Positions 12,540 through 14,189 of a stretch of 14,189 nt of DNA are shown in pieces; position 1 is the stretch's first letter, and every line of letters begins with the position of its first letter. The DNA lies in the NCBI GenBank assembly GCA_028292145.1, contig JAQGMX010000079.1, positions 1-14,189 on the forward strand, read 5' to 3'. Under the pieces are notes generated by a model, which saw only the letters and a list, made by a program, of their open reading frames with translations, did not search any database and was not told the DNA's origin. The DNA comes from Variovorax sp. (GTDB lineage: Bacteria > Pseudomonadota > Gammaproteobacteria > Burkholderiales > Burkholderiaceae_C). Made by a program: the position numbers and the translations under genes.

Positions 12540-13898
12540 ATGTTCTCCATCACCCGCATCGCATTCTGCGCAACGCTCGCCTGCGCCGCTCTCGGTTCAG
12601 CCCAGGCCGAGCAAGCCTTCCCCGCCACGCTCGCCGGCCACGCCGTGCTCCCGGCCCAAAGCTTCGTCGCCGCGCCGAAGAACGCGCCTGCCGACCTGCA
12701 GACCAGCGGCAAGTTCACCACTGCCAAACGCGTCGAGCAGATCGGTTCCGTCGAAGGCACGTCCGCCGGTAGGCCGACGGGCGTCTCGCTGCCGTTCAAG
12801 GGCCAGCCGCTCCAAGGCCATTCGGGCATCAAGCGCATGGCCGACGGATCGTTCTGGATCCTGACCGACAACGGCGCCGGCGCCAAGGCCAACTCGCCGG
12901 ATTTCATGCTCTACCTGAACCACTACGCGGTGGACTTCAAGAGCGGCCAATTCAAGCGCCAGAAGACGGTGTTCCTGCACGACCCGGAAAAGAAGGTGCC
13001 GTTCCGCATTGCCGAAGAAGGCACGAAAGAGCGCTACCTGACCGGCGCCGACTTCGACCCCGAGAGCTTCCAGTTCGCCGATGGTGCGATCTGGATCGGC
13101 GACGAGTTCGGCCCGTTCCTGATCAAGGCCGACATGAACGGCAAGGTGCTGGCCGTATTAGATACGCTGGTCGACGGCAAGGTTGTGCGCTCGCCCGACC
13201 ATCCGGCCGTCGCCATGCCGGGCGCGCCGGATGCCAAGGTGCCGGCTTTCGAGGTCAAGCGCTCGAAGGGCTTCGAAGGCATGGCCGCGTCCAAGGACGG
13301 CAGCAAGCTGTACGCGTTGCTCGAAGGTCCGCTGTGGAACGAAGCAGCCAAGGCCTACGAATCGGTCGACGGCGGCAAGCAGTACCTGCGCGTGCTCGAA
13401 TTCGACGTCAAGGCCGCGCAATGGACTGGCCGCCACTGGAAATACGTGCTGGAAGCCAATCACCACGCAATCGGCGACTTCAACATGATCGACGACGACA
13501 CCGGCCTGATCATCGAGCGCGACAACGGTGAAGGCACGGCGGACAAAGCCTGCCTCGAAGGTCAGAAGCGCACCGATTGCTTCCACGACCTGGCCAGGTT
13601 CAAGCGCGTCTACAAGATCGAACTGACCGAATCCAACGCCGGCGCCGAACTGCGCAAGATCGGCTACATCGACCTGCTGAACATCCAGGATCCGCAGCGC
13701 CTGGCGAAGAAGCCAACGGCCAACGGCGCGCTGGCTTTCCCGTTCTTCACGATCGAGAACGTGGACGTGGTCGACGCCACGCACATCGTGGTCGGCAACG
13801 ACAACAACCTGCCGTTCAGCAGCAGCCGCGAGCCCAACAAGGCTGACGACAACGAGCTCGTACTGTTGGAAGTCGGCGAATTGATGCGCGCGCGCTGA
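12540..13898 (+). CDS. Exported phytase-like / esterase-like beta-propeller protein (PF13449 type)
   Basis: 452 residues. A Sec signal peptide covers 1-23 (basic Arg6, hydrophobic core, AQA cleavage site before EQAFP). The mature part has features of the 'esterase-like activity of phytase' family: GHSGIKRMADGSFWILTDNGAGAK near 93-116, LTGADFDPESFQFADGAIWIGDEFGPFLIK near 167-196, GFEGMAASKDGSKLYALLEGPL near 244-265, and NHHAIGDFNMIDDDTGLIIERDNGEG near 306-331, ending with NVDVVDATHIVVGNDNNLPFSSSR. Repeated acidic and Asn-rich loops fit a calcium-dependent beta-propeller. It should act in the periplasm or outside the cell on phosphate esters or other esters; the substrate is not proven. The start has no clear Shine-Dalgarno sequence. 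The Pho-box-like array directly upstream suggests induction by phosphate starvation. Confidence 0.85.
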   Translation: MFSITRIAFCATLACAALGSAQAEQAFPATLAGHAVLPAQSFVAAPKNAPADLQTSGKFTTAKRVEQIGSVEGTSAGRPTGVSLPFKGQPLQGHSGIKRMADGSFWILTDNGAGAKANSPDFMLYLNHYAVDFKSGQFKRQKTVFLHDPEKKVPFRIAEEGTKERYLTGADFDPESFQFADGAIWIGDEFGPFLIKADMNGKVLAVLDTLVDGKVVRSPDHPAVAMPGAPDAKVPAFEVKRSKGFEGMAASKDGSKLYALLEGPLWNEAAKAYESVDGGKQYLRVLEFDVKAAQWTGRHWKYVLEANHHAIGDFNMIDDDTGLIIERDNGEGTADKACLEGQKRTDCFHDLARFKRVYKIELTESNAGAELRKIGYIDLLNIQDPQRLAKKPTANGALAFPFFTIENVDVVDATHIVVGNDNNLPFSSSREPNKADDNELVLLEVGELMRAR

Positions 13899-13931
13899 AA
13901 ACCAAACACCACTCGGCCGCGCCATTCGATC

Positions 13932-13951
13932 AAATATATCTAAATGTATCT
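13932..13951. repeat. Tandem 10-bp AT-rich direct repeat
   Basis: AAATATATCT (13932-13941) is followed at once by AAATGTATCT (13942-13951), with one mismatch. It is the most AT-rich spot of the gap before the HDOD gene and contains TATATC/TAAATG sequences that could serve as a -10 region. It lies 60-79 bases upstream of the HDOD start. Confidence 0.4.
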
Positions 13952-14011
13952 GGTGCGAAACGGTCGTTTGTTTTAAAAGCCTGAAAAGGCTTTTGGACGG
14001 ACGACGCACCA
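13951..14011 (+). promoter_or_regulatory. Nested secondary structure in the HDOD gene leader, ending at its start codon
   Basis: TGGTGCG (13951-13957) can pair with CGCACCA (14005-14011), whose last base is the A of the HDOD ATG. TCGT (13964-13967) can pair with ACGA (14001-14004). Inside lies a perfect hairpin at 13975-13994. Together they make a three-stage stem that would bring the start codon into a helix. It does not match the c-di-GMP-I riboswitch core or any other class I can recall. Confidence 0.38.
13975..13994 (+). terminator. Terminator-like hairpin with GAAA tetraloop
   Basis: AAAAGCCT (13975-13982), loop GAAA (13983-13986), AGGCTTTT (13987-13994): a perfect 8-bp stem with A and T tracts as its base, the shape of a bidirectional intrinsic terminator. 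It lies 77 bases after the phytase-like stop, so it probably ends that transcript. It is also only 16 bases before the HDOD ATG, leaving no room for a promoter in between. Confidence 0.6.
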
Positions 14012-14189
14012 TGGATTTCATTCAGGACGTGATGGCGGGCAGGGTGAAGCTGCCGATGGTTCCGCGTGTCGTGGCGCGGGTGCTTGCCGTCATTCGCGAA
14101 CCCGACGCGAGTTTTGCGGAAGTCACCGATGAGCTCGAGCAGGACCCGGTGCTCAGTTCACGGGTTCTGCGGCTGGCGAATTCGTCTTT
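14011..14189 (+). CDS. HDOD-domain signalling protein, N-terminal part, cut by the window edge
   Basis: The ATG at 14011 opens 59 complete codons that run to the right edge without a stop. The opening MDFIQDVMAGRVKLPMVP, then RVVARVLAVIREPDASFAEVTDELEQDPVLSSRVLRLANSS, is the typical first half of an HDOD domain (PF08668): LP..P.VV..VL..I..PD.S..E....I..DP.LS.R.LRLAN. HDOD proteins take part in cyclic-di-GMP, chemotaxis and stress signalling, often with GGDEF, EAL or receiver domains, which cannot be seen here. A weak GGACGG lies 10 bases upstream. The leader contains a terminator-like hairpin and an outer stem reaching the start codon. Confidence 0.85.
   Translation, partial: MDFIQDVMAGRVKLPMVPRVVARVLAVIREPDASFAEVTDELEQDPVLSSRVLRLANSS

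Noticed and set aside
13899..14010. c-di-GMP-I riboswitch before the HDOD gene
   Set aside because: The conserved GEMM tetraloop and receptor sequences are absent.

Overview
The window reads as a piece of a high-GC betaproteobacterial chromosome, most likely Burkholderiales. The reasons are strong C/G bias at third codon positions, gene families typical of that order (type VI VgrG, MocR regulators, DUF3429, TauABC, HDOD), and dense packing with short gaps. This is a family-level impression from reading translations, not a database match. All gaps between genes are shorter than 300 bases. I see no rRNA, tRNA, CRISPR array or insertion sequence.

Layout: (1) 1-1822, minus strand. The first 190 codons of a type VI secretion vgrG run off the left edge (1-570). 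Upstream on the same strand lies a GSU2403-type nucleotidyltransferase-fold gene (737-1822) that is less GC-rich and has an AT-rich promoter, so it may be acquired. (2) 1958-3196. A TerC-family membrane protein (+) converges on a DUF3429 membrane protein (-) with 6 bases between the stops. (3) 3414-6113. A compact tauABC-type ABC importer operon for taurine or another sulfonate, with no tauD or other sulfonate-degrading gene in the window. The 217-bp divergent gap in front of it holds two nearly identical 14-bp palindromes. (4) 6229-7029. A DUF1264 (oil-body-associated-protein-like) lipoprotein, separated from the next, convergent gene by a long hairpin. (5) 7122-11683. A MocR/GabR-type regulator (-) diverges from a probable operon of a SnoaL-like protein, a PuuB/OrdL-like FAD amine or amino-acid oxidase, and an EamA/DMT transporter. 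This looks like a self-contained catabolic or export module with a local regulator. (6) 11756-12454. A DUF421 (YetF-like) membrane protein with an unusual C-terminal four-cysteine knuckle. (7) 12540-13898. An exported phytase-like/esterase-like protein (PF13449 type), preceded by four GTCA-containing direct repeats at an exact 11-bp period. That spacing is the spacing of PhoB Pho boxes. (8) 14011-14189. The start of an HDOD-domain gene whose leader folds into a nested structure ending at the start codon.

Most genes here are ordinary members of known families. The most rewarding new signals are regulatory: the 11-bp-period repeat in front of the phytase-like gene, the terminator-like hairpin nested in an inverted repeat directly before the HDOD start codon, the paired palindromes before tauA, and the hairpin between the convergent genes near 7100. 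I found no convincing complete undescribed multi-gene system. The nearest candidates are the nucleotidyltransferase gene beside vgrG and the MocR-SnoaL-FAD oxidase-EamA module.
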